A stretch of 64,000 nt of DNA from Fodinibius sp036381435 (GTDB lineage Bacteria > Bacteroidota > Rhodothermia > Balneolales > Balneolaceae): the NCBI GenBank assembly GCA_036381435.1, contig DASVCW010000023.1:5136-69135 (forward strand). Direction: 5' to 3'. Under the pieces are notes generated by a model. The model saw only the letters and a program-made list of their open reading frames with translations. It made no database searches and was not told the origin of the DNA. The translations under genes were made by a program, and so were the position numbers. Shown here one piece after another: positions 16,376 through 24,093 of this stretch. Within the stretch, counting starts at the first letter, position 1. The number at the start of each line of letters is the position of its first letter.

Positions 16376-17113
16376 ATGCAATTTAAAGCCATTTTAAAGA
16401 GAGCCGCAAGATGTTTGCCTGTTAATCCTGTACTCCATTATTTCCCCCGCGGCCTTGATGCGTTTATTGATATTAAAGTAGCCCTGCCAGACTATCAAAT
16501 TGAAACCTTTTTTGACGTCGGTGCTAATATCGGCCAGTCAGCTATCGACTATACTTCCATGTTTCCGTCGGCACGTATTTTCAGCTTTGAACCTGTCGAG
16601 GAAACGTACCGGCAGCTCCTCGATAATACCCGGAAAAACAAGCAAGTTCACTGTTTTAAAATGGCCCTTTCTTCATACCAGGGAGAAGGAAAAATACTTG
16701 CTGAAGGTATATCTTTAGCAAATCACCTTATAGAAGAAACTGAGGGAATTTCAGGTAATGGAGAAACACCGGTTGAGGATGTGAATATCAGCACTCTTGA
16801 TGAGTTTTGTGAATCTAAACAAATTGAAAATATCAGCTATTTGAAGGTAGATACCGAGGGAGAAGATCTTAATGTTCTAAGAGGTTCATCAAATATGCTC
16901 ACCGGGCAACAGATTGATTTTGTTGAACTCGAAGCAGGAATGCATCCGTATAATAGTCATCACGTATCTTTCAATAATTTAAAAGATTACATGGAACAAT
17001 ATGATTATCTACTTTTCGGTATTTATGTGCAGACCAAAGAGTTTTACAATAAAAAGTCTCATTTACGGCGGACTAATCCATTATTTATTTCGAGAAATTT
17101 GGTGGAGGCATAG
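16376..17113 (+). CDS. FkbM family methyltransferase
   Basis: 245 residues. SAM-binding core FFDVGANIGQSAIDYTSMFP near residue 42, RIFSFEPVEETYRQL near 67, and the FkbM-type LKVDTEGEDLNVLRGS near residue 160 followed by VELEAGMHP. FkbM-type enzymes O-methylate sugars or polyketides and are frequent in exopolysaccharide loci. The gene is isolated here, between the amidohydrolase operon and the carboxylase gene, which converges on it. Acceptor unknown. Confidence 0.9.
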   Translation: MQFKAILKRAARCLPVNPVLHYFPRGLDAFIDIKVALPDYQIETFFDVGANIGQSAIDYTSMFPSARIFSFEPVEETYRQLLDNTRKNKQVHCFKMALSSYQGEGKILAEGISLANHLIEETEGISGNGETPVEDVNISTLDEFCESKQIENISYLKVDTEGEDLNVLRGSSNMLTGQQIDFVELEAGMHPYNSHHVSFNNLKDYMEQYDYLLFGIYVQTKEFYNKKSHLRRTNPLFISRNLVEA

Positions 17114-17186
17114 TGATTAGTGAAAGAGTTTTTATTAGGATTGGCACGAGCGGGACGCTCGCGCCAGTTTAGGCAATAATAAACCC

Positions 17187-18821
17187 TTATACCTGCAACA
17201 CTCCCGTTTTAAATTCCTCAATCTCGGGATTGTGGTTGGCGCATTGAATAGCGTGAGAAATACGTTCACGGGTTTCGATCGGATTGATGATGCTATCTAC
17301 CCAAAGCCTTGCCGCGGCATATCGTACATCAGTCTGATGATCATAACGTTCGCTAATTTCCTTCATAATTTGCTGCTCCTCCTCTTCCGTAATTTCCTCA
17401 CCCTTCTTCTTTAAAGCTGAAACACGAATTTGAGTTAGCACTTTGGCCGCCTGTGTACCTCCCATCACCGCAATCTGGGCTGAGGGCCAGGCATACATGA
17501 ACCGGGGATCATAGGCGCGTCCGCACATCGCATAATTTCCGGCCCCGTAGCTGTTACCAAGCACGATTGTAATTTTCGGAACCGTGCTGTTTGATACAGC
17601 ATTCACCATTTTTGCACCGTCCTTGATGATGCCACCGTGTTCGCTACGCTTGCCGATCATAAATCCGGTAACATCCTGCAGGAAAATGATGGGAATCTTC
17701 TTCTGGTTACAGTTCATCACAAAACGTGCGGCTTTGTCAGCCGAATCGGAATAGATCACCCCGCCCACCTGCATTTCACCCTGTTTAGTTTTGGTGATTT
17801 TACGCTGGTTAGCCACGATCCCCACGCTCCAGCCATCTACCCGGGCATAACCGGTAATCAGTGTTTGCCCATAGCCTTTTTTGAATTCAGTGAACGAATC
17901 TTTATCAATGATACACTCCAGCACCTGGTGCATATCATAAGGCTTGCTGCGATCATCGGGAAAGAAATCTAAAATATCGGTGATGTCGCATTCCGGATCT
18001 ACAGGTTCTTTTCGGTTGAATCCCGCCGTTTTAAACGGGCCTAACTTATCAACTAAATCGCGAACGGTGGAAAGACATTCTTCATCATCCTTCATCTTAT
18101 AATCAGTGACTCCGCTGATTTCTGTATGAGTCGTAGCTCCGCCCAGCGTTTCATTATCTACATCCTCACCGATGGCGGCTTTTACCAGATAGCTCCCTGC
18201 CAGAAAGACGCTGCCGGTACCATCAACAATGAGCGCTTCATCACTCATGATAGGCAGATAAGCGCCGCCTGCCACACAGCTTCCCATAATAGCGGCAATT
18301 TGCGGAATACCTTTGGCACTAATCACGGCGTTATTGCGGAAAATACGTCCGAAATGTTCTTTATCGGGGAAAATTTCATCCTGCATAGGCAGGTAAACTC
18401 CGGCTGAATCAACGAGGTAAATGATCGGCAAATGATTTTCAATGGCTATCTCCTGCGCGCGCAGATTCTTTTTGGCTGTGATCGGAAACCACGCTCCCGC
18501 TTTAACCGTAGCATCGTTGGCAACAATCACGCAATCGCGTCCGGATACACTGCCGATTCCCATCACTACACCGCCTGAAGGACATCCTCCCTCTTCTTCA
18601 TACATTTCGTAGCCGGCCCATAAACCTTCTTCATAAAATCGAGTTCCCTCATCAATAAGAGCATGTATACGTTCCCGGGCCGTCATCTTGCCCTTTTTGT
18701 GTTGTTTATTGATACGTTTTTCACCTCCTCCCTTTTTAATTTCGGCTTCCATTTCGTTAATCTCACGAATGATGGATTTTAAATCCTGCTGAGATGCGGT
18801 GGTAGAATTGCTGGAGCTCAT
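17187..18821 (-). CDS. Acyl-CoA carboxylase, carboxyltransferase (beta) subunit, methylcrotonoyl-CoA type
   Basis: 544 residues, the length of MCC/PCC beta chains. It has two crotonase-like halves: N-terminal KMTARERIHALIDEGT, EEGGCPSGGVVMGIG, VDSAGVYLPMQ, GSCVAGGAYLPIMSDE; C-terminal PIIFLQDVTGFMIG, NSYGAGNYAMCGRAY, AVMGGTQAAKVL. It carboxylates an acyl-CoA with biotin-bound CO2. VDSAGVYLPMQ and FLQDVTGFMIGKR favour the methylcrotonoyl-CoA (leucine catabolism) branch. The biotin-carrying alpha subunit is not in the window. The E1 gene at the left edge could feed the same pathway, but the two are not linked. Confidence 0.9.
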   Translation of the reverse strand: MSSSNSTTASQQDLKSIIREINEMEAEIKKGGGEKRINKQHKKGKMTARERIHALIDEGTRFYEEGLWAGYEMYEEEGGCPSGGVVMGIGSVSGRDCVIVANDATVKAGAWFPITAKKNLRAQEIAIENHLPIIYLVDSAGVYLPMQDEIFPDKEHFGRIFRNNAVISAKGIPQIAAIMGSCVAGGAYLPIMSDEALIVDGTGSVFLAGSYLVKAAIGEDVDNETLGGATTHTEISGVTDYKMKDDEECLSTVRDLVDKLGPFKTAGFNRKEPVDPECDITDILDFFPDDRSKPYDMHQVLECIIDKDSFTEFKKGYGQTLITGYARVDGWSVGIVANQRKITKTKQGEMQVGGVIYSDSADKAARFVMNCNQKKIPIIFLQDVTGFMIGKRSEHGGIIKDGAKMVNAVSNSTVPKITIVLGNSYGAGNYAMCGRAYDPRFMYAWPSAQIAVMGGTQAAKVLTQIRVSALKKKGEEITEEEEQQIMKEISERYDHQTDVRYAAARLWVDSIINPIETRERISHAIQCANHNPEIEEFKTGVLQV

Positions 18822-19026
18822 AAAGCTTGTTTAATTAGTGATAATAGTTTCTGATTTTAAAGCGTTTCTAAAATAATGAATTTTAGCAACCACAACAGTA
18901 ATGTTTGTGTTTATTTAGATAGAACTTCATTACCTTATTTTTTTAAGTTGTTTTCAATGATATAGAATTAGTTTTTGGAAAAGTTTCAAAATAAATATCG
19001 AACTAAATCCCTTCGCCATCTAAAGA

Positions 19027-19050
19027 AGACGGATTCAATCCGTCTCTACA
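19027..19050. repeat. REP-like palindrome, left of RAYT remnant
   Basis: AGACGGATTCAATCCGTCTC is a perfect short palindrome followed by TACA. Together with the inverted counterpart at 19315-19340 (TGTAGAGACGCATCGAATGC...) it brackets a decayed REP-associated transposase. The sequence type differs from the palindromes near the intact transposase at 43 kb. Confidence 0.8.
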
Positions 19051-19087
19051 AGGTGTAGGTTATAGACAGAGTTATAAAATAATTTTG

Positions 19088-19290
19088 GACCGCAGCGGGA
19101 CAGTATTTCTTCTATTATCAGAGGATTCAAAGCAGCCTGCATCCGTCGCGATTCAGAACAAAAAATGTTTAGCTGGCAAAAAGGGTTTTATGATCATGTT
19201 ATCCGTAATCAAAATCTTTAGTCCCAATTGAACAATATATTAGAGAGAATCCTTACCGGTGGCTTAATGATTATTACTATGCAAAATCAG
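19088..19290 (+). pseudogene. Decayed REP-associated tyrosine transposase (C-terminal part)
   Basis: In the frame through 19100-19220 the DNA reads SISSIIRGFKAACIRR, then MFSWQKGFYDHVIRNQNL and a stop; shifting frame gives IEQYIRENPYRWLNDYYY. These are the consecutive C-terminal motifs of IS200-like REP-associated transposases (RGFKAACTRRI, WQRGFYDHIIRNE containing the catalytic Tyr, YIxxNPxxW). No HUH part is left, and a stop plus frameshift split the rest, so this is a fossil. It lies between inverted palindromes at 19027 and 19315, the arrangement expected of a REP-RAYT pair. The remaining parts of the 545-base gap 18822-19366 show nothing else. Confidence 0.78.
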
Positions 19291-19314
19291 AAAACTAACA
19301 ACAATTCCGGAACT

Positions 19315-19340
19315 TGTAGAGACGCATCGAATGCGTCTCA
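19315..19340. repeat. REP-like palindrome, right of RAYT remnant
   Basis: TGTAGAGACGCATCGAATGC continuing GTCTCA: palindrome GAGACGCATcGAATGCGTCTC. It is the inverted counterpart of the copy at 19027-19050. An ATG inside it gives the following gene a false upstream start. Confidence 0.8.
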
Positions 19341-19366
19341 GAAAGTCTGCATTAATAAACATTTCT

Positions 19367-20761
19367 ATGAAATCTTTTAAATACTTTTTATCCTTTGCTT
19401 TAGCAATCCTTTTTTCCGTTTCCGTTGTCTTCGAAGTGCAGGCTCAGCAGCTTACCGGCTATCCCGAACTGGCGATGAAAAATCAGCGGCAGCCCCTGTA
19501 TATTGACTTTATTGTTTTGCCCGGCGATTCGGATTCTACCGTTACTTTTTCATCCGTATTCAGTTTTACTTATAGTTATTTGCCGTTTAAAAAGTCAGAC
19601 TTATCTAAAGACAAATTCATTAGTTCAGCAAACTTGAGTATGGAAGTCTTTAATTCAAGTAAAGAAAAAGTGCGGGAAAAAGATATTTCGATTGAAGGCC
19701 TGGAACCGGTTACGCGCGCTTTTTGGACAGATACCGCTTTTGCCGATTCCTATGAAGAAAGTAAATCGAATGAAAAATTTTTAAGCGGACATCTTGATGT
19801 TTCTTTAAACCCCGGCGTTTACAGTTATGTTCTTCAAATGAATGGGGCGAGCGGTGCTGAAAATCGCCTCTCACCTGTTCAAAGTGTTATTATTAAACCC
19901 TATAGTAGGGTAAAAACGGGTGATGTTTTAATTGGTGAAAAATTATTAAGTGACGGACAAATTGATCAAATAAAACTCTCTGATTTAGGAAAAAACATCC
20001 TTTTTGGAAATGATTTTTATGCTTTGGCTTATATTCCGCAGTATAAAAAAGACGCAAAATATGTTTTAGAAGTTAACAGCTTTGAAGTAAGCGGCACTGA
20101 TACCAGTCAAACGGCTCAGATTTATTCACAAAAACTTGTGGATGATGACATACAAACGGGAATCAGGCCTGAATTTGCCGAAAAGAATGCGACCGGAAAT
20201 TTTATCAACCTGACTTCCTCTGAACAGGGATTTGCTTATGCTCTCCTTAAAATCCCGGCCAGTACCTTTCCAAACAATCGTTATCATTTAACTATCAAAG
20301 AAAATGAAACGGGGCAAGTTGTCTCTCAAACAGCTTTTCAAACGCTTTGGATTGACATGCCAACAAGCCTGCTAAGCCTTGACGTTTCCATTGACATGCT
20401 GCGTTTTATTGTTAGTGAAGCAATGCTTGATGAAATGTCCGAAGGCTCCCGGTCAGAACGTGAACAGAAGTTTCGTAAGTTCTGGGAGCAGCGTGATCCC
20501 ACGCCCAAAACTGTTTTTAATGAGTTGATGGCAGAATATTATCGTCGCATTGATTATGCTTATGAAAACTTTTCGACTCAGACGTTGCCTGGTTATGAAA
20601 CAGACCAGGGAAAGGTTTATATCAAATTTGGAGCTCCTCAAAATGTAGAACGGAAATTTCCGCCTGATGGAGCAACAACCGAGATCTGGCATTATCCCAA
20701 CCGACAGTTTATTTTTAAGGCTACAAGCGGATTTGGCGACTTTAAATTGGTTTCTGGGTGA
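19367..20761 (+). CDS. GWxTD-domain secreted protein
   Basis: 464 residues from the ATG at 19367, which begins a good signal peptide (MKSFKYFLSFALAILFS, cleavage near VQAQ); the frame is open from 19331, but those codons come from the REP palindrome. Residues about 25-350 look like beta-rich repeats with no catalytic motifs. The last ~100 residues are the GWxTD domain found in Balneolota, Ignavibacteria and related groups: FWEQRDPTP, then PGYETDQGKVYIKFGAP and TEIWHYPNRQF. The name-giving GWxTD reads GYETD here. Function of the family is unknown. This gene is one of the better taxonomic indicators in the window. Confidence 0.88.
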   Translation: MKSFKYFLSFALAILFSVSVVFEVQAQQLTGYPELAMKNQRQPLYIDFIVLPGDSDSTVTFSSVFSFTYSYLPFKKSDLSKDKFISSANLSMEVFNSSKEKVREKDISIEGLEPVTRAFWTDTAFADSYEESKSNEKFLSGHLDVSLNPGVYSYVLQMNGASGAENRLSPVQSVIIKPYSRVKTGDVLIGEKLLSDGQIDQIKLSDLGKNILFGNDFYALAYIPQYKKDAKYVLEVNSFEVSGTDTSQTAQIYSQKLVDDDIQTGIRPEFAEKNATGNFINLTSSEQGFAYALLKIPASTFPNNRYHLTIKENETGQVVSQTAFQTLWIDMPTSLLSLDVSIDMLRFIVSEAMLDEMSEGSRSEREQKFRKFWEQRDPTPKTVFNELMAEYYRRIDYAYENFSTQTLPGYETDQGKVYIKFGAPQNVERKFPPDGATTEIWHYPNRQFIFKATSGFGDFKLVSG

Positions 20762-20869
20762 TGCGTAGCCACTAAAACACGAAGGCACGGAAAGTCGAAA
20801 TCAGTTTGAACGATAAATGAATTATCGCAGATAATTCGCTATTCTTCCCCCTTTGAGGGGCGCAGGGGG

Positions 20870-21280
20870 ATGGCCAAAGCAACCATTGGTAACATGGTAA
20901 AAAATTTTGATCACCTAAATTACAATAAAGAACTTAAAGAATTAGCTCGAAAACTGCGAAAAGACTCCACCCCGGCAGAAATAAGGCTTTGGACAAATGT
21001 GTTGCGCGCAAAAAAGATGAAAGGTTATCAGTTTCTTCGCCAGCGACCGGTACTAAATTATATTGCAGACTTCATGTGTAAGGAGTTAAAGCTTATTATT
21101 GAAGTGGATGGATACAGCCATAATTTTGAAAGACAGTGGTATAAAGATGAATCACGACAGAAAGAATTAGAAGAACATGGATTTACAGTTTTGCGGTTTT
21201 GGGATGAAGAGGTTTTTGGTGATATAGAAAATGTAAGCCGAGTGATTGAACAATGGATTGATGGCTATCCTTGGGATTAG
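20870..21280 (+). CDS. DUF559 endonuclease-like protein (associated with repeat family A)
   Basis: 136 residues if the ATG at 20870, which lies inside the repeat, is used; 128 from the ATG at 20894. The core is the DUF559 / VSR-like PD-(D/E)XK fold: STPAEIRLWTNVLRAKK near residue 37, FLRQRPVLNYIADF near 60, then KLIIEVDGYSH with the ExD pair, and GFTVLRFWDEEVF. The acidic residues expected for metal-dependent cleavage (IADF ... EVDG) are kept. DUF559 proteins are frequent and multi-copy in FCB genomes, with no established role. The gene sits exactly between inverted family A hairpins. Confidence 0.88.
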   Translation: MAKATIGNMVKNFDHLNYNKELKELARKLRKDSTPAEIRLWTNVLRAKKMKGYQFLRQRPVLNYIADFMCKELKLIIEVDGYSHNFERQWYKDESRQKELEEHGFTVLRFWDEEVFGDIENVSRVIEQWIDGYPWD

Positions 21281-21307
21281 GTTGAAGAATTGTTCATATT
21301 TTTTCCT

Positions 21308-21490
21308 GCCATCCCCCTGCGCCCCCTTCAAAGGGGGAAGAATCTCCGCTGATAATATCAGCGGATTTAGTTTTCAATTCGATACTTAAAAATCGAATTA
21401 TAGAAATTGAACTTGTTTCAATCTACTAGCTGAATTATTGCAAAATAATTCAGGTTAATTCCCCCTTCTAAGGGGGCGCAGGGGGATGGC
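21308..21490. repeat. Family A element, full gene-less copy (A3)
   Basis: 183 bases with inverted ends GCCATCCCCCTGCGCCCCC / GGGGGCGCAGGGGGATGGC. Each end carries a CCCCCTT-AAGGGGG hairpin, and inside are two more palindromes: CCGCTGATAATATCAGCGG and CTGAATTATTGCAAAATAATTCAG. The element at 56999-57176 has the same parts (the two inner palindromes in reversed order). Its right end supplies an ATG that falsely lengthens pdxA. Confidence 0.88.
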
Positions 21491-21539
21491 ACAAGCATTA
21501 ATTTTGAATCAATTAAAGTTATCCGATCAAAAACTTTCT

Positions 21540-22541
21540 ATGAATCATAACATTGCTATCAGCAGCGGGGATTTTAATGGAATTGGTCCCGAAGTTATTC
21601 TAAAAACATTGAGTAGTCGTGACCTAACCCATATCACTCCCATCATTTTAAGCTCTTCAGCGGTTATTGATTTTTACATCAACCACCTTGACACAAATTT
21701 CGAATATCATCACGCCGCTTCTGTCGAAGATATAAAAGAAGGAGCTGTAAATGTGCTGGAAAGCTATGGTGATGAATCGGTTTCGGTAAAGCCGGGTTCC
21801 TTCACCCGTAAATCGGGAAAATGCTCGATGCTGGCGGTTGAAAAGGGAATTAAGCTCTGTAAAAAAGGACTGGCAGATGCCCTGGTAACTGCTCCCATTT
21901 CAAAAGAAGCGGTTAACCTGGCGGGATATAATATTCCGGGACATACTGAATTTCTGGCTGAAAAAACGGGTACCGGTGATTTTATGATGATGCTGGTAAA
22001 TGATGACTTGCGAGTCGGACTTGCAACCGTTCACATTCCCATTGGTGATGTCGTTAGTCAGCTTTCGGAAGATTCTGTTTTGAAATATGGCCGGGTTATG
22101 AATCAATCCTTAAAGAATGATTTCGGTATTTCTGTCCCGAAAATTGCTGTTTTGGGACTGAATCCTCATGCGGGAGATGGTGGAATCATTGGCAAAGAAG
22201 AGATTGAATTTATCACCCCTGCTATAGAGAAAGCCCGGAGGGAAGGCATTCAATTGAGTGGGCCTCACCCCGCTGATGGTTTTTTTGGAAATCGAAAGTA
22301 TAAGCAGTGCGACGGCATTTTAGCAATGTATCACGATCAGGGGCTGATTCCTTTTAAAACACTTTCATTCGGCTCCGGCGTCAATTTTACGGCCGGTTTG
22401 CCTGTCATTCGTACATCACCCGATCACGGAACCGCATTCGATATTGCCGGTAAAAATAAGGCTGATGCATCATCACTCAACCAAGCTTTTGAACTGGCCA
22501 TAAAGCTGGCTGAAAACCGAAAATTGAAAGGCTCGCTGTAA
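21540..22541 (+). CDS. pdxA: 4-hydroxythreonine-4-phosphate dehydrogenase
   Basis: 333 residues from the ATG at 21540 (MNHNIAISSGDFNGIGPEV), the conserved family start; the frame is open back to 21486, but those 18 codons are encoded by repeat A3. It oxidises 4-phosphohydroxy-L-threonine with NAD(P) for pyridoxal phosphate synthesis. Motifs: GDFNGIGPEVILK, APISKEAVNLAG, PGHTEFLA with a metal His, YHDQGLIPFK, RTSPDHGTAFDIAGK. Length is normal. Its stop shares one base with the ATG of the next gene (TAATG), and three genes to 23991 overlap in sequence. Confidence 0.95.
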   Translation: MNHNIAISSGDFNGIGPEVILKTLSSRDLTHITPIILSSSAVIDFYINHLDTNFEYHHAASVEDIKEGAVNVLESYGDESVSVKPGSFTRKSGKCSMLAVEKGIKLCKKGLADALVTAPISKEAVNLAGYNIPGHTEFLAEKTGTGDFMMMLVNDDLRVGLATVHIPIGDVVSQLSEDSVLKYGRVMNQSLKNDFGISVPKIAVLGLNPHAGDGGIIGKEEIEFITPAIEKARREGIQLSGPHPADGFFGNRKYKQCDGILAMYHDQGLIPFKTLSFGSGVNFTAGLPVIRTSPDHGTAFDIAGKNKADASSLNQAFELAIKLAENRKLKGSL

Positions 22542-23329
22542 TGGAAGTAATCGAACAACCGGAATATACGAAGCTGGCGGAAATATATGATGCTTTGATG
22601 CATGACGTAAATTATGAACTATGGGCTGATTTTATTGACGCCCTGGTTTTGGAACATCATCCTAAGCCATATTCGATTCTTGAAATGGCTTGCGGGACAG
22701 GCGCTTTATCACTCTTGCTGGATGAGTTGGGTTATTATGATGTCACGGGTGGGGATAAGTCACCCCAAATGATTGAAAAAGCGCGCAAAAAAAATGAAGC
22801 AATAGGTTGCAATGTTGATTTTCGGGTAATGGATTTCCTGGACATAAATTTCAATCGAAAGTTCGATGTTGTATTTTCAGTTTTTGATAGTATAAATTAC
22901 TTGCTGAGTCCACAGGAAATTTTGACATTTCTGAATGGGGTAAAAAAAGTGCTCAAGGCGGAAAGTTTGCTTATTTTTGATTTTACTACGCCGAAAAATT
23001 CGGTCCAGGCTGTTGAATACCTGCATAATGAAGAAGGTTATACCGGGGATAATCACCGCTTTTTCCGAAAAAGTACGTATAATGCAGGTGAACAAATTCA
23101 CCAAAATGAATTTCAAATAGAAAAACTGGCGGATGACCACGAAACGGTGATCAGGCGGTTTCGGGAAGTCCATCATCAAAAAATTTACACACTGCAGCAA
23201 ATGCTTGATATTATCAATCAAACAGCGTATAAAGTGTGTGCAAAGTACAGCGGCTTCGATTTTGATGAAGCTGATGAAAATAGTTTACGAATTACAATGG
23301 TTTTACAATGTCCCAGCATTCAGTCATAG
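22541..23329 (+). CDS. Class I SAM-dependent methyltransferase
   Basis: 262 residues. SAM-binding motif I is ILEMACGTGALSLLL near residue 45, followed by VTGGDKSPQMIEKAR, VMDFLDINF and FSVFDSINYLL, the pattern of the UbiE/Methyltransf_25 group. The C-terminal half is beta-rich (RRFREVHHQKIYTLQQM), as in small-molecule methyltransferases. Substrate unknown. The start overlaps the pdxA stop by one base and its end overlaps the following ATPase by 22 bases, so translation is coupled. Confidence 0.88.
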   Translation: MEVIEQPEYTKLAEIYDALMHDVNYELWADFIDALVLEHHPKPYSILEMACGTGALSLLLDELGYYDVTGGDKSPQMIEKARKKNEAIGCNVDFRVMDFLDINFNRKFDVVFSVFDSINYLLSPQEILTFLNGVKKVLKAESLLIFDFTTPKNSVQAVEYLHNEEGYTGDNHRFFRKSTYNAGEQIHQNEFQIEKLADDHETVIRRFREVHHQKIYTLQQMLDIINQTAYKVCAKYSGFDFDEADENSLRITMVLQCPSIQS

Positions 23330-23991
23330 AATTTAAAAATGTATCGGTTTCATATGATCATCATCCGGTACTCGATAACATCAATTTTAACCTCGAAAAC
23401 GGCAGCTTTACCTATCTTATCGGCCACACAGGGGCGGGAAAAAGTTCCTTTTTGCGGCTAATTTACCGGGATTTGCTCCCCGACCGCGGATCAGTCCGTG
23501 TTGCCAACATGGATGTCACCTCCCTGCCGGAAGCAAAAGTGCCCCATTTACGACGGCGGTTAGGCATTGTTTTCCAGGATTTTCAATTGCTGCCCGACCG
23601 CACGGTTTATGAGAATGTTGCATTCTCGCTCGAGGTAACGGGCAACAAAAAGGGTTTTATTAAACAACGGGTGCTGGAAGTTCTGGGCATGGTCGGACTC
23701 AGCCACAAGCGAAAAAATATGCCTGGCGATCTTTCCGGTGGTGAGCAGCAACGCGTGGTGATTGCCCGTGCCCTTGCTAACGAGCCGCGCATTATGCTGG
23801 CTGATGAACCTACCGGAAATCTTGACCCCGGTGCTTCGGCAGAGATTATGGAATTGCTCAAGAAAATCAACAACCGCGGCATGGCTGTACTGATGGTTAC
23901 CCACGATTATGACACTGTGAAACGGTATCCTTATCGAACGCTGAAGCTGGAACACGGCCAGGTGAAGGAAGTAAATAGCCAAAGTCTTTAA
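23308..23991 (+). CDS. ftsE: FtsE-like ABC transporter ATP-binding protein
   Basis: 227 residues, a single ATPase domain. Walker A is GHTGAGKSS near residue 38, Q-loop VFQDFQLLPDRTVYENVAF near 88, signature LSGGEQQR near 138, Walker B RIMLADEPTG near 158, and H-loop VTHD near 192. DFQLLPDRTVYENVAF is the usual FtsE stretch. FtsE works with FtsX in the inner membrane to activate cell-wall hydrolases at division. No FtsX follows; the only permease in the window (8.8 kb) is of the LolC/E type. FtsE rather than LolD is likely but not certain. Confidence 0.85.
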   Translation: MSQHSVIEFKNVSVSYDHHPVLDNINFNLENGSFTYLIGHTGAGKSSFLRLIYRDLLPDRGSVRVANMDVTSLPEAKVPHLRRRLGIVFQDFQLLPDRTVYENVAFSLEVTGNKKGFIKQRVLEVLGMVGLSHKRKNMPGDLSGGEQQRVVIARALANEPRIMLADEPTGNLDPGASAEIMELLKKINNRGMAVLMVTHDYDTVKRYPYRTLKLEHGQVKEVNSQSL

Positions 23992-23995
23992 GATG

Positions 23996-24068
23996 GAACG
24001 CGGATAAAGCGGATTTGACAGATTTTCGCTGATTATATCATATCTGTTAAAATCCGCGTTATCCGTTT
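23996..24068. repeat. Family D inverted repeat
   Basis: AACGCGGATAAAGCGGATTT ... GACAGA and the inverted TCTGTTAAAATCCGCG with TTATCCGTT form a long imperfect stem filling the gap between the ftsE-like gene and queG. It may act as a terminator-like structure. Partial relatives lie at 10089, 61617, 62452, 63521 and 63731. Confidence 0.75.
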
Positions 24069-24093
24069 TATTAGTGTTCTAAGCTAGATAGTT

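Larger units (their letters stand above)
20818..21490. mobile_element. Composite unit: family A hairpins around a DUF559 gene
   Basis: Left part (20818-20873): TGAATTATCGCAGATAATTC palindrome, then CTTCCCCCTTTGAGGGGCGC and AGGGGGATGGC. The DUF559 gene follows, then the inverted sequence GCCATCCCCCTGCGCCCCC (21308) with its hairpin. A further inverted arm closes at 21490 (GGGGGCGCAGGGGGATGGC), so 21308-21490 is itself a gene-less element. The DUF559 start codon lies in the left repeat. The element at 54.57-55.25 kb has the same plan with unrelated repeats. I infer a small endonuclease-palindrome mobile unit; no target-site duplication was established. Confidence 0.6.

Noticed and set aside
23560..23982. 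140-codon antisense frame in the ftsE-like gene
   Set aside because: Fully opposite the conserved ATPase motifs and with no plausible start context.
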